Part shown: positions 35,274-43,712 of the stretch, one piece after another
Position numbering within the stretch: the stretch's first letter is position 1
Layout of the letters: the number at the start of each line of letters is the position of its first letter
Made by a program: the position numbers and the translations under genes
Assembly (NCBI GenBank): GCA_910585705.1
Contig: CAJUER010000001.1
Location: forward strand, 405,306 to 469,305
Direction: 5' to 3'
DNA: 64,000 nt
From: an uncultured Christensenella sp.
GTDB taxonomy: Bacteria; Bacillota; Clostridia; Christensenellales; Borkfalkiaceae
The notes under the pieces: model-generated
Told to the model about the DNA's origin: nothing
Databases searched by the model: none
Seen by the model: the letters and a program-made list of their open reading frames with translations, nothing else

Positions 35274-35701
35274 AAGCCTATTTACTTTCTGCGGCGGCCG
35301 TAATATTTCTGTCGGTCATAGTGTCGCTTATAATACCGGAAGGAAAACTGAATAAGACAATAGTTTTCGTAATGCGTATGGTCTGCATTTTCGTGCTGAT
35401 CCGCCCGATTACGGGAATTTTTAAAATAGATTCGTCTGCGGTGAATTCGCTTATGTACGATTATGAATATATTTGTGGGGTTTATACGGATAATCAAAGT
35501 AAGCAACTGGAACAGCTATTATTGAAAGAATTTGGGCAGGAGTGCGAGTGTCTGGTTACGGTGAAATATAATGAAGGAAAATTTGAAGTTTCAGAAGTAA
35601 ACGTACAATTAAACGAAGAAAATGAAAAAATTAATGAAATTTACGAATATTTGGTCAAGCTCGGTTATATAAATATAACAGTATATGCGAAAAGTAATTG
35701 A
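35270..35701 (+). CDS. spoIIIAF: Stage III sporulation protein AF
   Basis: 143 residues: two N-terminal membrane helices (AAAVIFLSVIVSLIIPEG, VFVMRMVCIFVLIRPI) and a soluble ring-building-motif-like C-terminal domain. Shorter than the Bacillus protein (about 206). Overlaps spoIIIAE by 4 bases. Confidence 0.85.
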   Translation: MKAYLLSAAAVIFLSVIVSLIIPEGKLNKTIVFVMRMVCIFVLIRPITGIFKIDSSAVNSLMYDYEYICGVYTDNQSKQLEQLLLKEFGQECECLVTVKYNEGKFEVSEVNVQLNEENEKINEIYEYLVKLGYINITVYAKSN

Positions 35702-36047
35702 TTACGTGAAAGAAAATAAAAAAATAATTATCGTCGTTTTGCTTATCGTAATACTGATCGGTACCGTTTACTTTATTAACAAAGGTAAAAAATCGTCTTC
35801 CGGAAGTTCCTCCGCCAGTGCCGAAAAAAGCGATACTGAGGTAAAGCTTACGGGAATATTAAGGAATATCGAAGGAGTAGGCAACACTGACGTTATGATT
35901 ACGGAGAACGACGGGCAAATTATGGGCGTCGTTATCGTTTGCGAGGGAGCAAATAATATCATGACGAGAAGCAATATATTAAACGCGGTTTCGACGGCGC
36001 TTAATATAGACAGAAAAATTATAGCAATTTATTCAATGACTGTATAA
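35685..36047 (+). CDS. spoIIIAG: Stage III sporulation protein AG
   Basis: 120 residues: one membrane helix (IIIVVLLIVILIGTVYFI) followed by a Ser-rich linker and a ring-building domain (LTGILRNIEGVGNTDVMIT, GVVIVCEGAN). SpoIIIAG forms the large ring of the forespore channel. About half the length of the Bacillus protein, lacking its long N-terminal part. Confidence 0.87.
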   Translation: MRKVIDYVKENKKIIIVVLLIVILIGTVYFINKGKKSSSGSSSASAEKSDTEVKLTGILRNIEGVGNTDVMITENDGQIMGVVIVCEGANNIMTRSNILNAVSTALNIDRKIIAIYSMTV

Positions 36048-36057
36048 GGAGAAATTT

Positions 36058-36543
36058 ATGTCTAAAAAGAAAAAGATCATCGTAATGTCATCACTCGTAT
36101 TTTTACTCGCGTTAACGGCGGTCCTTAACGTTTTGCTTGCCAAAAACAGAATCGCAAACGGCGATTCGGCTGTTGCTACGGCAAACTATTTCTCGACTTA
36201 CCGTTCCGAGAGAACAACTACGAGAAGCGAAGAACTTCTTCAGATTGACAGCGTAATATCACTGTATGACGAAGGCAGCGAAAAGTATACCGAAGCGGTA
36301 AACCTCAAAATGAAGATAGTGGGAATTATGGAAAAAGAGCTCGTACTCGAAACCATGATCAAATCAAAGGGTTTCAGCGATGCGGTTGTATCTATCGGTG
36401 TTGATTCTGAAAACGTAAACGTATTTATAAATTCCAACGAACTAGATAGGCAGACTGCGCTTCAAATTTATACCTGCCTTACCGAAGAGGCGGACGTAGA
36501 CCCTTTGAACATAATAATTATGCCAGTTTACTCACAAATTTAA
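36058..36543 (+). CDS. spoIIIAH: Stage III sporulation protein AH
   Basis: 161 residues: an N-terminal anchor helix (IIVMSSLVFLLALTAVLNVLL) and a C-terminal YscJ/FliF-like domain (SKGFSDAVVSIGVDSENVNV) that binds SpoIIQ across the septum. AAGGAG precedes the ATG. Last gene of the spoIIIA operon; the next gene has its own promoter. Confidence 0.9.
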   Translation: MSKKKKIIVMSSLVFLLALTAVLNVLLAKNRIANGDSAVATANYFSTYRSERTTTRSEELLQIDSVISLYDEGSEKYTEAVNLKMKIVGIMEKELVLETMIKSKGFSDAVVSIGVDSENVNVFINSNELDRQTALQIYTCLTEEADVDPLNIIIMPVYSQI

Positions 36544-36552
36544 ATTTGTAAG

Positions 36553-36581
36553 TTGCAAAATTAAAAAAACTGTGTTATACT
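36553..36581 (+). promoter_or_regulatory. Sigma-A promoter for the asp23-nusB-folD-ispA run
   Basis: TTGCAA, 17-base spacer, TATACT. Confidence 0.7.
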
Positions 36582-36599
36582 AACGATAAGGAGAAGATT

Positions 36600-36935
36600 A
36601 TGGCACATTTCAGGCATGACCCTACTTCCGTTCAGAAGGGAAAAGTAACGTATAATTCTAATATAGTCAGCGGTATTGTAGCGTTGGCGATAGGAGAAGT
36701 AGACGGAGTTTCGCTTCTGAATACGAAAAACAAAGGCGTCAGGTTGAATTTCGATAAGCAGGGAATTATAGCCGATATAAGCGTAAAAGTGGACAGCAGT
36801 TATAACGTTCCTTCGCTGGCTTTCAGAATTCAACAGTCTATAAAACACAACGTCGAGTCGATGACGAAATATAAGGTTGCGAAGGTTGACGTTCATATTC
36901 AGGACGTAAATTCACCCGAAAATTCGGCATTGTAA
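36600..36935 (+). CDS. Asp23/Gls24 family envelope stress protein
   Basis: 111 residues matching the Asp23 (DUF322) family, YqhY-like: GKVTYNSNIVSGIVALAIGEVDGV and VPSLAFRIQQSIKHNVESMT. The yqhY-nusB-folD order is the Bacillus one. AAGGAG precedes the ATG. The role is thought to be membrane-associated or linked to fatty acid synthesis. Confidence 0.88.
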   Translation: MAHFRHDPTSVQKGKVTYNSNIVSGIVALAIGEVDGVSLLNTKNKGVRLNFDKQGIIADISVKVDSSYNVPSLAFRIQQSIKHNVESMTKYKVAKVDVHIQDVNSPENSAL

Positions 36936-36942
36936 ATATTAC

Positions 36943-36972
36943 GTTATTCCCTTAAAGTTTTTTAAGGGAATA
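36943..36972 (+). terminator. Hairpin between asp23 and nusB
   Basis: ATTCCCTTAAA pairs with TTTAAGGGAAT around GTTT. No long T-run follows, so it may only reduce read-through or act in mRNA processing. Confidence 0.45.
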
Positions 36973-36993
36973 TTTGTATTTAAAGAGAGAGTT

Positions 36994-37398
36994 ATGAGAA
37001 CCGTTGCAAGAGAAACATTATTTAAAATAGTATTTTCAACCCAGTTCAATCCGATTGAAGACGACAGCTTTAAAAAAGCGATTTATAAAGCGGAAAAATT
37101 GGACGAAAACGATATAGCTTATTGCGAAAGCGTGTTAAAATCCGTAAAGGAACACGGTGAAGAGTTTTCGCGTATTATCGACAGTCGCTCGAAGCTGTTT
37201 CCGGAATCGAGACTGTTCCCCGCCGACAGAAGCGTTTTGTTGATTGCGCTTGCGGAAATCAAATACCACGACGATATTCCCCAAACGGTTTCGGTTAACG
37301 AGGCTGCAAACATTGCTTCGAAATATTCGTCTGCCAAGAGTGCGTCTTTCGTTAGCGGCATTTTGGCGGAAATTTTAAGAGAGTCTGCAAATGTATAA
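36994..37398 (+). CDS. nusB: Transcription antitermination factor NusB
   Basis: 134 residues, all-helical NusB fold with RETLFKIVFSTQFNP, LLIALAEIKYHDDIPQTVSVNEAANIASKYSS split across helices. Works with NusE on rRNA antitermination. Overlaps folD by 8 bases. Confidence 0.9.
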   Translation: MRTVARETLFKIVFSTQFNPIEDDSFKKAIYKAEKLDENDIAYCESVLKSVKEHGEEFSRIIDSRSKLFPESRLFPADRSVLLIALAEIKYHDDIPQTVSVNEAANIASKYSSAKSASFVSGILAEILRESANV

Positions 37399-38242
37399 AA
37401 TTATAGACGGAAAAAAAATTGCCGTAGAAATGCGGCAGAATATTAAAAACTGCGTAAACGAATACAAACGCAGATATGCCGCAGAAATCGGTCTTGCGGT
37501 CGTGATGGTTGGAGATAATCAGGCTTCACAGGTTTACGTCCGCAATAAAATCAAGGCGTGCGAAGAGGTTGGAATAAAATCTTTCGCTTATTATCTTCCT
37601 GAAGAAACTCCGCAAAAAGAGCTCGAAGAGTTGATTTGTGAACTTGCGGCGAATGACAGTATAAACGGAATCCTGGTTCAACTGCCATTGCCTAAACATT
37701 TTGACAGCGAAAAAATTTTAAAGCTTATACCGGTAGAAAAGGACGTGGACGGCTTTTCTGCTGAAAATTTGGGCATGCTGAGTCAAAATAACGAATGTCT
37801 TACATCCTGTACGCCTAACGGCATAATGAAAATGTTGGAGCACGAAAACATATCCGTATGCGGGAAGAAGGCGGTTGTCATAGGAAGATCGAACATTGTC
37901 GGTAAGCCTATGGCTATGCTTCTGCTTAATGCTGACGCTACAGTTACCGTTTGTCACAGCAAAACGGCGAATCTTAAAGCCGAATGTCTGGAAGCCGATA
38001 TTCTGATTGCGGCAATAGGTAAAGCGAAATTTATCAAATCCGATATGGTTAAGGACGAAGCGGTGGTTATAGACGTGGGAATGAACCGCGACGAAAACGG
38101 AAAACTATGCGGCGACGTAGATTATGAAGCCGTTAAAGAAAAGTGTTCCTATATAACGCCCGTACCGGGAGGCGTAGGTCCCATGACTATAACGATGCTT
38201 TTGTATAACACATATACTGCGGCGGTAAGGAGTAGAAATTGA
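37391..38242 (+). CDS. folD: Methylenetetrahydrofolate dehydrogenase / cyclohydrolase
   Basis: 283 residues with the FolD signatures: VGDNQASQVYVRNKIKACEEVG, the catalytic Lys in that block, the loop ILVQLPLPKH, the NADP motif VIGRSNIVGKPMAMLLL, and VPGGVGPMTITMLL near the end. It links methylene-THF and formyl-THF. Its stop overlaps the TTG start of ispA; xseA and xseB, usually between them, are absent. Confidence 0.95.
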   Translation: MYKIIDGKKIAVEMRQNIKNCVNEYKRRYAAEIGLAVVMVGDNQASQVYVRNKIKACEEVGIKSFAYYLPEETPQKELEELICELAANDSINGILVQLPLPKHFDSEKILKLIPVEKDVDGFSAENLGMLSQNNECLTSCTPNGIMKMLEHENISVCGKKAVVIGRSNIVGKPMAMLLLNADATVTVCHSKTANLKAECLEADILIAAIGKAKFIKSDMVKDEAVVIDVGMNRDENGKLCGDVDYEAVKEKCSYITPVPGGVGPMTITMLLYNTYTAAVRSRN

Positions 38243-39117
38243 CGGATTTCGACGAGAGATACGAAGATTATAAACGCAAATTCGAAATCGTTCTCGAGCG
38301 GTTCTGTAACGGATTAAAGTGCGAACCCGGCAAATTTAACGATAGTTTGAAATACAGTCTGCAACTCGGCGGCAAGAGGATAAGACCCGTGCTAATGTTG
38401 GCTGTTGGGGAGCTTTTAAACGTTCCAAACGAAAAGCTTTTGAATTTTGCACTCGCCTTAGAGCTGATTCATACATATTCACTTATTCACGACGATTTGC
38501 CGGAGATGGATAACGACGATTACCGTCGTGGGAAACTTTCAAACCATAAAGTTTTCGGGGCGAGCTACGCCGTTCTTGCCGGTGACGGACTTTTGAATAC
38601 CGCATATTCAGTTTTATTTGGTGAATGTTTTAAGGGAAACGAATATGTTTCCGCCGCAAAATACATCTGCGACTGTGCGGGTATCAACGGAATGATTGCC
38701 GGACAAGCGGCGGATTTATTGCACGAAAACGACAAAAACGTGGAAGAGGATACGCTTAATTTCATATACGAAAATAAAACGGCAAAATTGCTTATGGCGG
38801 CGACTGTCGTGCCGAGTATACTGTGCGGAGGCAAATATTATTCCGAGCTTAATACTTTCGGACACGAGTTAGGCTGTCTTTTCCAGCTTACAGACGATAT
38901 TCTCGACGTTGAAGGCAGCTTTGAAAGCGTTGGCAAAAGTATCGGCAAAGACAAAACAGAAGGTAAGTATACGGGGGTAAGGCTTTACGGGCTTGACGGA
39001 AGCAAACTGAAAGCCGATTTACTTACCGACAGATGTGAAGGATTGCTGGAACGCTTTGAGGGCGACGTTTTGTTTTTGCGGCAGCTGGTAAACTTCGTGC
39101 GGCAAAGAATTAAATAA
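38239..39117 (+). CDS. ispA: Farnesyl diphosphate synthase
   Basis: 292 residues from a TTG overlapping the folD stop. The first Asp-rich motif is IHDDLPEMDNDD and the second is LTDDILDVEG; GGKRIRPVLML and SYAVLAGDGLLNTAYSVL are also typical. Makes C15 prenyl diphosphate from IPP and DMAPP made by the DXP pathway (dxs is downstream). The OLE RNA follows directly. Confidence 0.94.
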   Translation: MTDFDERYEDYKRKFEIVLERFCNGLKCEPGKFNDSLKYSLQLGGKRIRPVLMLAVGELLNVPNEKLLNFALALELIHTYSLIHDDLPEMDNDDYRRGKLSNHKVFGASYAVLAGDGLLNTAYSVLFGECFKGNEYVSAAKYICDCAGINGMIAGQAADLLHENDKNVEEDTLNFIYENKTAKLLMAATVVPSILCGGKYYSELNTFGHELGCLFQLTDDILDVEGSFESVGKSIGKDKTEGKYTGVRLYGLDGSKLKADLLTDRCEGLLERFEGDVLFLRQLVNFVRQRIK

Positions 39118-39123
39118 TTTTTA

Positions 39124-39152
39124 TTGACAATTAGTGTATTTTATGGTAGAAT
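39124..39152 (+). promoter_or_regulatory. Consensus sigma-A promoter of the OLE RNA
   Basis: TTGACA, 17-base spacer, TAGAAT; start expected at about 39159. This suggests the RNA can be made independently of the upstream operon. Confidence 0.8.
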
Positions 39153-39158
39153 TATTTC

Positions 39159-39757
39159 AATTAGTATAGTGGTGCAGTATTCTAGTCAGTCTCCATTGAT
39201 ACGAAGACGGGGGTAAAATACCGTTAAAGGGCATATCGATGAAGTTTCTGGTGTTTGCTTGCTTTTGCCAAAAGTGGGTGAATGCTGGGAGTAAAGGTTT
39301 ATGGGAGCTTGGTAACGGCATACCGCAGCCTAACCCATTTACCGTGGAGGCCGGCAAAAATTATTTTTGTCGGTATAAACCTGCTATCAGGCGAAAGCTT
39401 GGTACAGAGTAGCCTGCCTTGCGTGAAAACAGCGGATAATGGATTTACGACTACCGTTCGTATGGCCATACGACGGGTGTCTATTGCCATTTGAAATTGT
39501 TATTTGCAAAAGAGGATTAGCTCAGTGGTGATTGTCAAGGAAAGCTTCTAGACTGATTTTATATTAGAGATTACAGTGTGGATTCAGTGGCGATTCGGTG
39601 ATACTTAACGTATTCTGACTCTGAAAAGGAAACTGCTTCTACGGCGACGGGAAGTGAGTTATGAGGGAAATCCGACCGAACCTTAAACCGCAAAGTTTAT
39701 TTAATATAAACCACTATATTATTATTTTTTACGCACGCGGCAGTGCGTATTATTTTT
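39159..39757 (+). ncRNA. ole: OLE RNA (ornate, large, extremophilic)
   Basis: About 600 non-coding bases between ispA and a four-helix membrane protein gene, the exact genomic position and size (about 610 in Bacillus halodurans) of OLE RNA. The sequence is much richer in G and in paired elements than the flanks, with blocks such as CCGTGGAGGCCGGC, AGGCGAAAGCTTGG and GAGGGAAATCCGACCG. It has its own promoter and ends at a hairpin. OLE RNA binds the membrane protein OapA in a ribonucleoprotein complex linked to stress tolerance. The family call rests on synteny, size and structure; no covariance search was run. Ends are approximate. Confidence 0.85.
39731..39757 (+). terminator. Hairpin at the OLE 3' end
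   Basis: ACGCAC (39731-39736) pairs with GTGCGT (39743-39748), followed by ATTATTTTTAAT. Possibly a weak terminator or the last OLE helix. Confidence 0.55.
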
Positions 39758-39773
39758 AATTAGAATAATCATT

Positions 39774-40364
39774 ATGGACAGTAGCGACAGTTTAAATCAG
39801 AAAAAGAACAAAAACAAGAAAAAGCAAAAGAAGAAGCGTATACCCGCATGGCTCGCTTGGGGACTTGAAGTTCTGTTGCTTTCTTTTGCTTTGACGGTAT
39901 TATTCAGTTTTTTAACGGAAATTTCGGTTAAAAACAGTCCGGCATATATTTGCGTTATTGTGCTTATCGTATTGCTTATTGTCAATATTTCCTGCGACGT
40001 CTTGGCAAACGCGATTATTTCGTGCAATCCCGAAGCGTTCCACGCAATGGCGGCAAAAAAGATAAAAGGCGCAAAACGTTCGGTTTTCTTTTGCCGTAAC
40101 GCAACAAAACTTAGCAGTATTTTTGCGGACGTTATCGGCGATATTTGCGGTATAGTCAGCGGTGCGGCAGGCACGGCGCTAATCGTGCACTTTGCAATGA
40201 CGGGCTCGGTTTACGAAATAGTGGTGTCGATTGGCGTAAGCGCGGTAATAGGTGCGCTTACCGTAGGCGGAAAGGCTATTTTTAAGCACTTTGCAATTAA
40301 ATATAACAAACGTATAGTTTTCGGATTTGCAAAATTCACAACATTCTTTAAGAAGGAAAAGTAA
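39774..40364 (+). CDS. oapA: OLE-associated protein OapA
   Basis: 196 residues: a very basic N-terminus (KKNKNKKKQKKKR), then four membrane helices (about 28-48, 56-76, 120-140, 148-168), and a basic C-terminal region. It sits directly after OLE RNA and before dxs, as OapA (BH2780) does. OapA binds OLE RNA and takes it to the membrane. No ribosome binding site is visible; a TAGAAT lies 7 bases upstream of the ATG, so it may be translated from a very short or no leader, or coupled to the RNA. Stop and dxs start overlap (TAATG). Confidence 0.85.
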   Translation: MDSSDSLNQKKNKNKKKQKKKRIPAWLAWGLEVLLLSFALTVLFSFLTEISVKNSPAYICVIVLIVLLIVNISCDVLANAIISCNPEAFHAMAAKKIKGAKRSVFFCRNATKLSSIFADVIGDICGIVSGAAGTALIVHFAMTGSVYEIVVSIGVSAVIGALTVGGKAIFKHFAIKYNKRIVFGFAKFTTFFKKEK

Positions 40365-42097
40365 TGCTTGAAAATATTACGGGCGAACAATTAAAGAAAA
40401 TGTCTCTGCCGCAACTTAGCGCTCTGTGCGAAGAGGTGCGGCAGAAAATTATTTCTACGGTTTTCAGAAACGGAGGACACTTATCCTCAAATCTGGGAAC
40501 CGTAGAACTTTCGGTTGCTTTGCATTATGTGTTCGATTTCCAGAAAGATAAACTCGTTTTCGACGTCGGACATCAGTGTTATACCCATAAAATGCTTTCG
40601 GGAAGATTTGATAAATTCGAGTCCCTTCGTAAGAAAGGCGGAATTTCCGGTTTCCCGAAGAGAGAAGAAAGCTCTTATGACCATTATAATACGGGGCATG
40701 CGGGAACTTCTGTATCGGCGGCTCTCGGCATAGCAAAAGCACGCGACGTCAAGGGAGAAGATTTTGACGTTATAGCGGTGATAGGGGACGGCTCATTCAA
40801 CAACGGGCTTGTTTACGAGGCTTTTAACAGTTTAAGATTACTCAATACGCGCATTCTCGTTATATTAAACGATAACGGAATGTCGATTGCGCCGACCGTC
40901 GGCAGTATGCACGAGTATCTTGAAATTTTAAGCGCGAGTGACGAACATAATATAAAGCGCGATAAGCATGCAAAAATTTTCGAAAGGTTTGGTTTTGCGT
41001 ACGACGGTGTGTATGACGGCAACGACCTTGCAAAGATGATTGAAAAACTTAAAGAAGTTAAAGAAAGGCTCAAAACGGAATCGGTGATACTTCATGTGTT
41101 ATCGAAAAAGGGTAAAGGCTACGAATTTTGCGAAGAGAACCCCGAAGCTACGCACGGCATATCTATATCGAGCTCTGACAGCGTTTCAATAGAATATTCA
41201 CAGGTACTCGGCAAAACATTGACAGCTTTGGCTGAAAAAAATAAAAATATAGTCGCTGTTACTGCGGCAATGACCTCGTCGTTGGGACTTGCGGAATTTT
41301 TTGAAAAATTTCCGGAGCGTTCTATTGACGTGGGGATATGCGAGGAACACGCCACTATTTTGTGCGCTTCTTTGGCTACGGAAGGGATTAAACCGTATTA
41401 CGCCGTTTATTCAACCTTTTTACAGCGTTCTTATGACGAAATAGTTTTAGATATTTGCAGCCAGAATTTACCCGTAACAATATGTATAGACAGGGCGGGA
41501 ATATCGGGATCCGACGGTGAAACTCATCAAGGCGTGTTTGATTTATCTTTTTTAAGTTCGGTTCCAAACCTTACTATTGCCTCGCCGAAGGACGTTAAAG
41601 AATTTGAAGCTATACTTGAATTCAGCGTCAATTTTAATGCGCCTCTTGCAATAAGGTATCCCAGAGAGTGCAAGAATATTTTTAAAATGCAGTCTGAAAT
41701 AGTTTTGGGCAAATGGGAAAAGATGTGCAGCGGCGACTCTAAATTTGCAATTATCGCGAGCGGTGAAAGGGCGGTGACAATTTCACTTGCCGCCGCACAG
41801 CGTCTTTTTGATAAAGGAATAAAAGTGAGCGTAATTAATGCGCGTTTTGTTAAACCGCTCGACTATGAAATGCTTGATGAAATAAAAGAAAAATATATTG
41901 TAACAGTGGAAGATAATATGCTTTTAGGCGGCTTAGGAGCAATGCTGGACGCTTTTTATTCCGATAAAAACAAGATTTTGAAAAACTTTGCGTATGAAGA
42001 TAAATTTATTCCGCAGGGCGGTGTAAACGAGCTTATGTGCGAGTTCGGCGTTAGCGAGGAAGCAATTTTCAGGTATATTGAAAATGCGGATAGATAA
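40364..42097 (+). CDS. dxs: 1-deoxy-D-xylulose-5-phosphate synthase
   Basis: 577 residues. Thiamine-diphosphate motif GDGSFNNGLVYEAFN; early SSNLGTVELSVALHYVF and VFDVGHQCYTHKML; catalytic Glu region DVGICEEHATILCASLA; DRAGISGSDGETHQGVFDLS. First step of the methylerythritol phosphate pathway, supplying isoprenoids used by IspA. Somewhat shorter than the usual 620 residues. Confidence 0.95.
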   Translation: MLENITGEQLKKMSLPQLSALCEEVRQKIISTVFRNGGHLSSNLGTVELSVALHYVFDFQKDKLVFDVGHQCYTHKMLSGRFDKFESLRKKGGISGFPKREESSYDHYNTGHAGTSVSAALGIAKARDVKGEDFDVIAVIGDGSFNNGLVYEAFNSLRLLNTRILVILNDNGMSIAPTVGSMHEYLEILSASDEHNIKRDKHAKIFERFGFAYDGVYDGNDLAKMIEKLKEVKERLKTESVILHVLSKKGKGYEFCEENPEATHGISISSSDSVSIEYSQVLGKTLTALAEKNKNIVAVTAAMTSSLGLAEFFEKFPERSIDVGICEEHATILCASLATEGIKPYYAVYSTFLQRSYDEIVLDICSQNLPVTICIDRAGISGSDGETHQGVFDLSFLSSVPNLTIASPKDVKEFEAILEFSVNFNAPLAIRYPRECKNIFKMQSEIVLGKWEKMCSGDSKFAIIASGERAVTISLAAAQRLFDKGIKVSVINARFVKPLDYEMLDEIKEKYIVTVEDNMLLGGLGAMLDAFYSDKNKILKNFAYEDKFIPQGGVNELMCEFGVSEEAIFRYIENADR

Positions 42098-42842
42098 ATT
42101 CCTTTCCGAAAAATACGGTTCAAGAACCAAAGCCGCCGAAGCGGTAATCAAAAAACTTGTAATAGTGAACGGTAAAACTGTTTCGCCGTCATATAACGTT
42201 AAGCCCGGCGATGATATTCAATTTATTGAGGCTGAAGAAAATTTTGTTTCGGCAGGCGGATTTAAATTGAGCAAAGCCCTAAAAGATTTCGGCTATTCGC
42301 CTCAGGATAAAATTTTTGCCGATATAGGTGCAAGCACCGGCGGCTTTACCGATTGCCTACTGCAAAACGGAGCAAAAAAAGTTTACTGTATTGACGTAGG
42401 CGAAAGCCAGCTTGATAAAAGGCTGAACAAAGAAAACGTAGTAGTAATAGATAATTACAACGCACGTGAATTGAATAAAGGTCTTTTTTCCGAAGTTTTA
42501 GACGGTGCGGTTATAGATGTAAGCTTTATTTCTTTGACTTATATATTAGGTGGGGTAAGTAAAGTCCTGGATGAAGGTGCAACGGTAATAGCGCTCATTA
42601 AACCTCAATTCGAATGCGAAAACAGAAAAGTGGGCAAAAACGGAATTGTCAAAGACCCCAAAATTCACGAAGCCGTAATAAGAAAAATTTACGATTTTGC
42701 TATAAGCTGCGGACTACAACCGCAAAAAATTACCAATGCGCCTATAGTTCAGGGTAAAAACTTAGAGTATCTTATTATGTTTTGCAAGTCGTCAAACGTA
42801 AAAAGCGAAATTGAATATTTATTAAAGTCTGTCAAATTATAG
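42084..42842 (+). CDS. tlyA: TlyA family rRNA 2'-O-methyltransferase
   Basis: 252 residues from the ATG at 42084, overlapping the end of dxs by 14 bases. An N-terminal S4 domain (MRIDKFLSEKYGSRTKAAEA) and an FtsJ-type methyltransferase (IFADIGASTGGFTDCLLQNGA, DVSFISLTYIL, KPQFE). TlyA methylates 16S and 23S rRNA cytidines. In Bacillus the homologue (YqxC) has the same position. A terminator overlaps the stop. Confidence 0.92.
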   Translation: MRIDKFLSEKYGSRTKAAEAVIKKLVIVNGKTVSPSYNVKPGDDIQFIEAEENFVSAGGFKLSKALKDFGYSPQDKIFADIGASTGGFTDCLLQNGAKKVYCIDVGESQLDKRLNKENVVVIDNYNARELNKGLFSEVLDGAVIDVSFISLTYILGGVSKVLDEGATVIALIKPQFECENRKVGKNGIVKDPKIHEAVIRKIYDFAISCGLQPQKITNAPIVQGKNLEYLIMFCKSSNVKSEIEYLLKSVKL

Positions 42843-42862
42843 TGAATTTACAGACTTTTTTA
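42824..42862 (+). terminator. Terminator overlapping the tlyA stop
   Basis: AAAGTCTGT (42824-42832) pairs with ACAGACTTT (42850-42858), then a T-run. Confidence 0.75.
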
Positions 42863-42863
42863 T

Positions 42864-42892
42864 TTGCATATTTGTATAAAAAGATTTATAAT
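42864..42892 (+). promoter_or_regulatory. Sigma-A promoter of nadK, apparently leaderless
   Basis: TTGCAT, 17-base spacer, TATAAT (42887-42892); the ATG at 42900 is at the predicted start of the transcript, with no ribosome binding site. Confidence 0.6.
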
Positions 42893-42899
42893 ATGAATA

Positions 42900-43712
42900 A
42901 TGAAGGTGGGAATTTATTTCAATAAAAAGTATCTTACGGAAAAAAGCGCGCGCGTAGATGAAATTTCAAAGTCACTTAAAGCACACGGCTTAATCTGTAA
43001 GAAGGTCAACGGCTTTGACGACCTTGACGGACTTGACGTAATATTTGTACTCGGCGGCGACGGCACTATTTTGGCAATCGCTTCCGAGTGCGCAAAACGC
43101 AAAATAAAAATTCTGGGAATAAATTGCGGGCATCTCGGTTTTTTGGCTGAGACCGAGCTTGAAAATACGGACGAAGCGGTTTCTTTGATTTGCAACGGAA
43201 ATTATCAAACTCAAAACCGCAGTATGCTTGAAATCAAAGTAGGCGAAAAAACTTATTATGCATTGAATGATGTTGTTTTACAACGCAGTACAAGCGGCAA
43301 TAGATTTTCAAATACGGTTGACCTTCGCGCGGAAATAAACGGTTCTACAGTCGATAATTTTACTTCCGACGGTATAATCGTCAGTACGCCGACGGGTTCT
43401 ACGGCGTACTCGCTGGCAGCGGGCGGTTCGGTTATGACGCCGGATTTAAAAGCATTTATTATGACGCCGATTTGTGCCCATTCGCTTCATTCCCGCCCAG
43501 TAGTTTACAGCGACGATTCCGTGCTTAAAATTTACCAGACGGAAAACGGAACTCCGCTCAATATCGTAATTGACGGCAGAATAATTGGCGAATTAACGGA
43601 AGGCGCAATAGTAGTTATAAAAAAAGCAGACCGTTATGCGGAGTTTATAACCCGTAACGATAACGATTTTTTCAAAAAATTATTATTAAAACTTAATATT
43701 TGGAGTAAATAA
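42900..43712 (+). CDS. nadK: NAD kinase
   Basis: 270 residues. Signature GGDGTILAIA and NCGHLGFLAE, the NE/D-like LNDVVLQRS, and TPTGSTAYSLAAGG. Converts NAD to NADP. Its stop overlaps the argR start by one base, beginning an nadK-argR-recN operon. Confidence 0.94.
   Translation: MKVGIYFNKKYLTEKSARVDEISKSLKAHGLICKKVNGFDDLDGLDVIFVLGGDGTILAIASECAKRKIKILGINCGHLGFLAETELENTDEAVSLICNGNYQTQNRSMLEIKVGEKTYYALNDVVLQRSTSGNRFSNTVDLRAEINGSTVDNFTSDGIIVSTPTGSTAYSLAAGGSVMTPDLKAFIMTPICAHSLHSRPVVYSDDSVLKIYQTENGTPLNIVIDGRIIGELTEGAIVVIKKADRYAEFITRNDNDFFKKLLLKLNIWSK

Noticed and set aside
39157..39494. Short ORFs on both strands within the OLE RNA
   Set aside because: No ribosome binding sites, unusual composition and overlap with a conserved structured RNA position.
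39511..39536. tRNA-like start (GGATTAGCTCAGTGG) inside the OLE region
   Set aside because: Only a D-arm-like stretch is present; there is no matching acceptor 3' side, anticodon or T-arm at the right distance.
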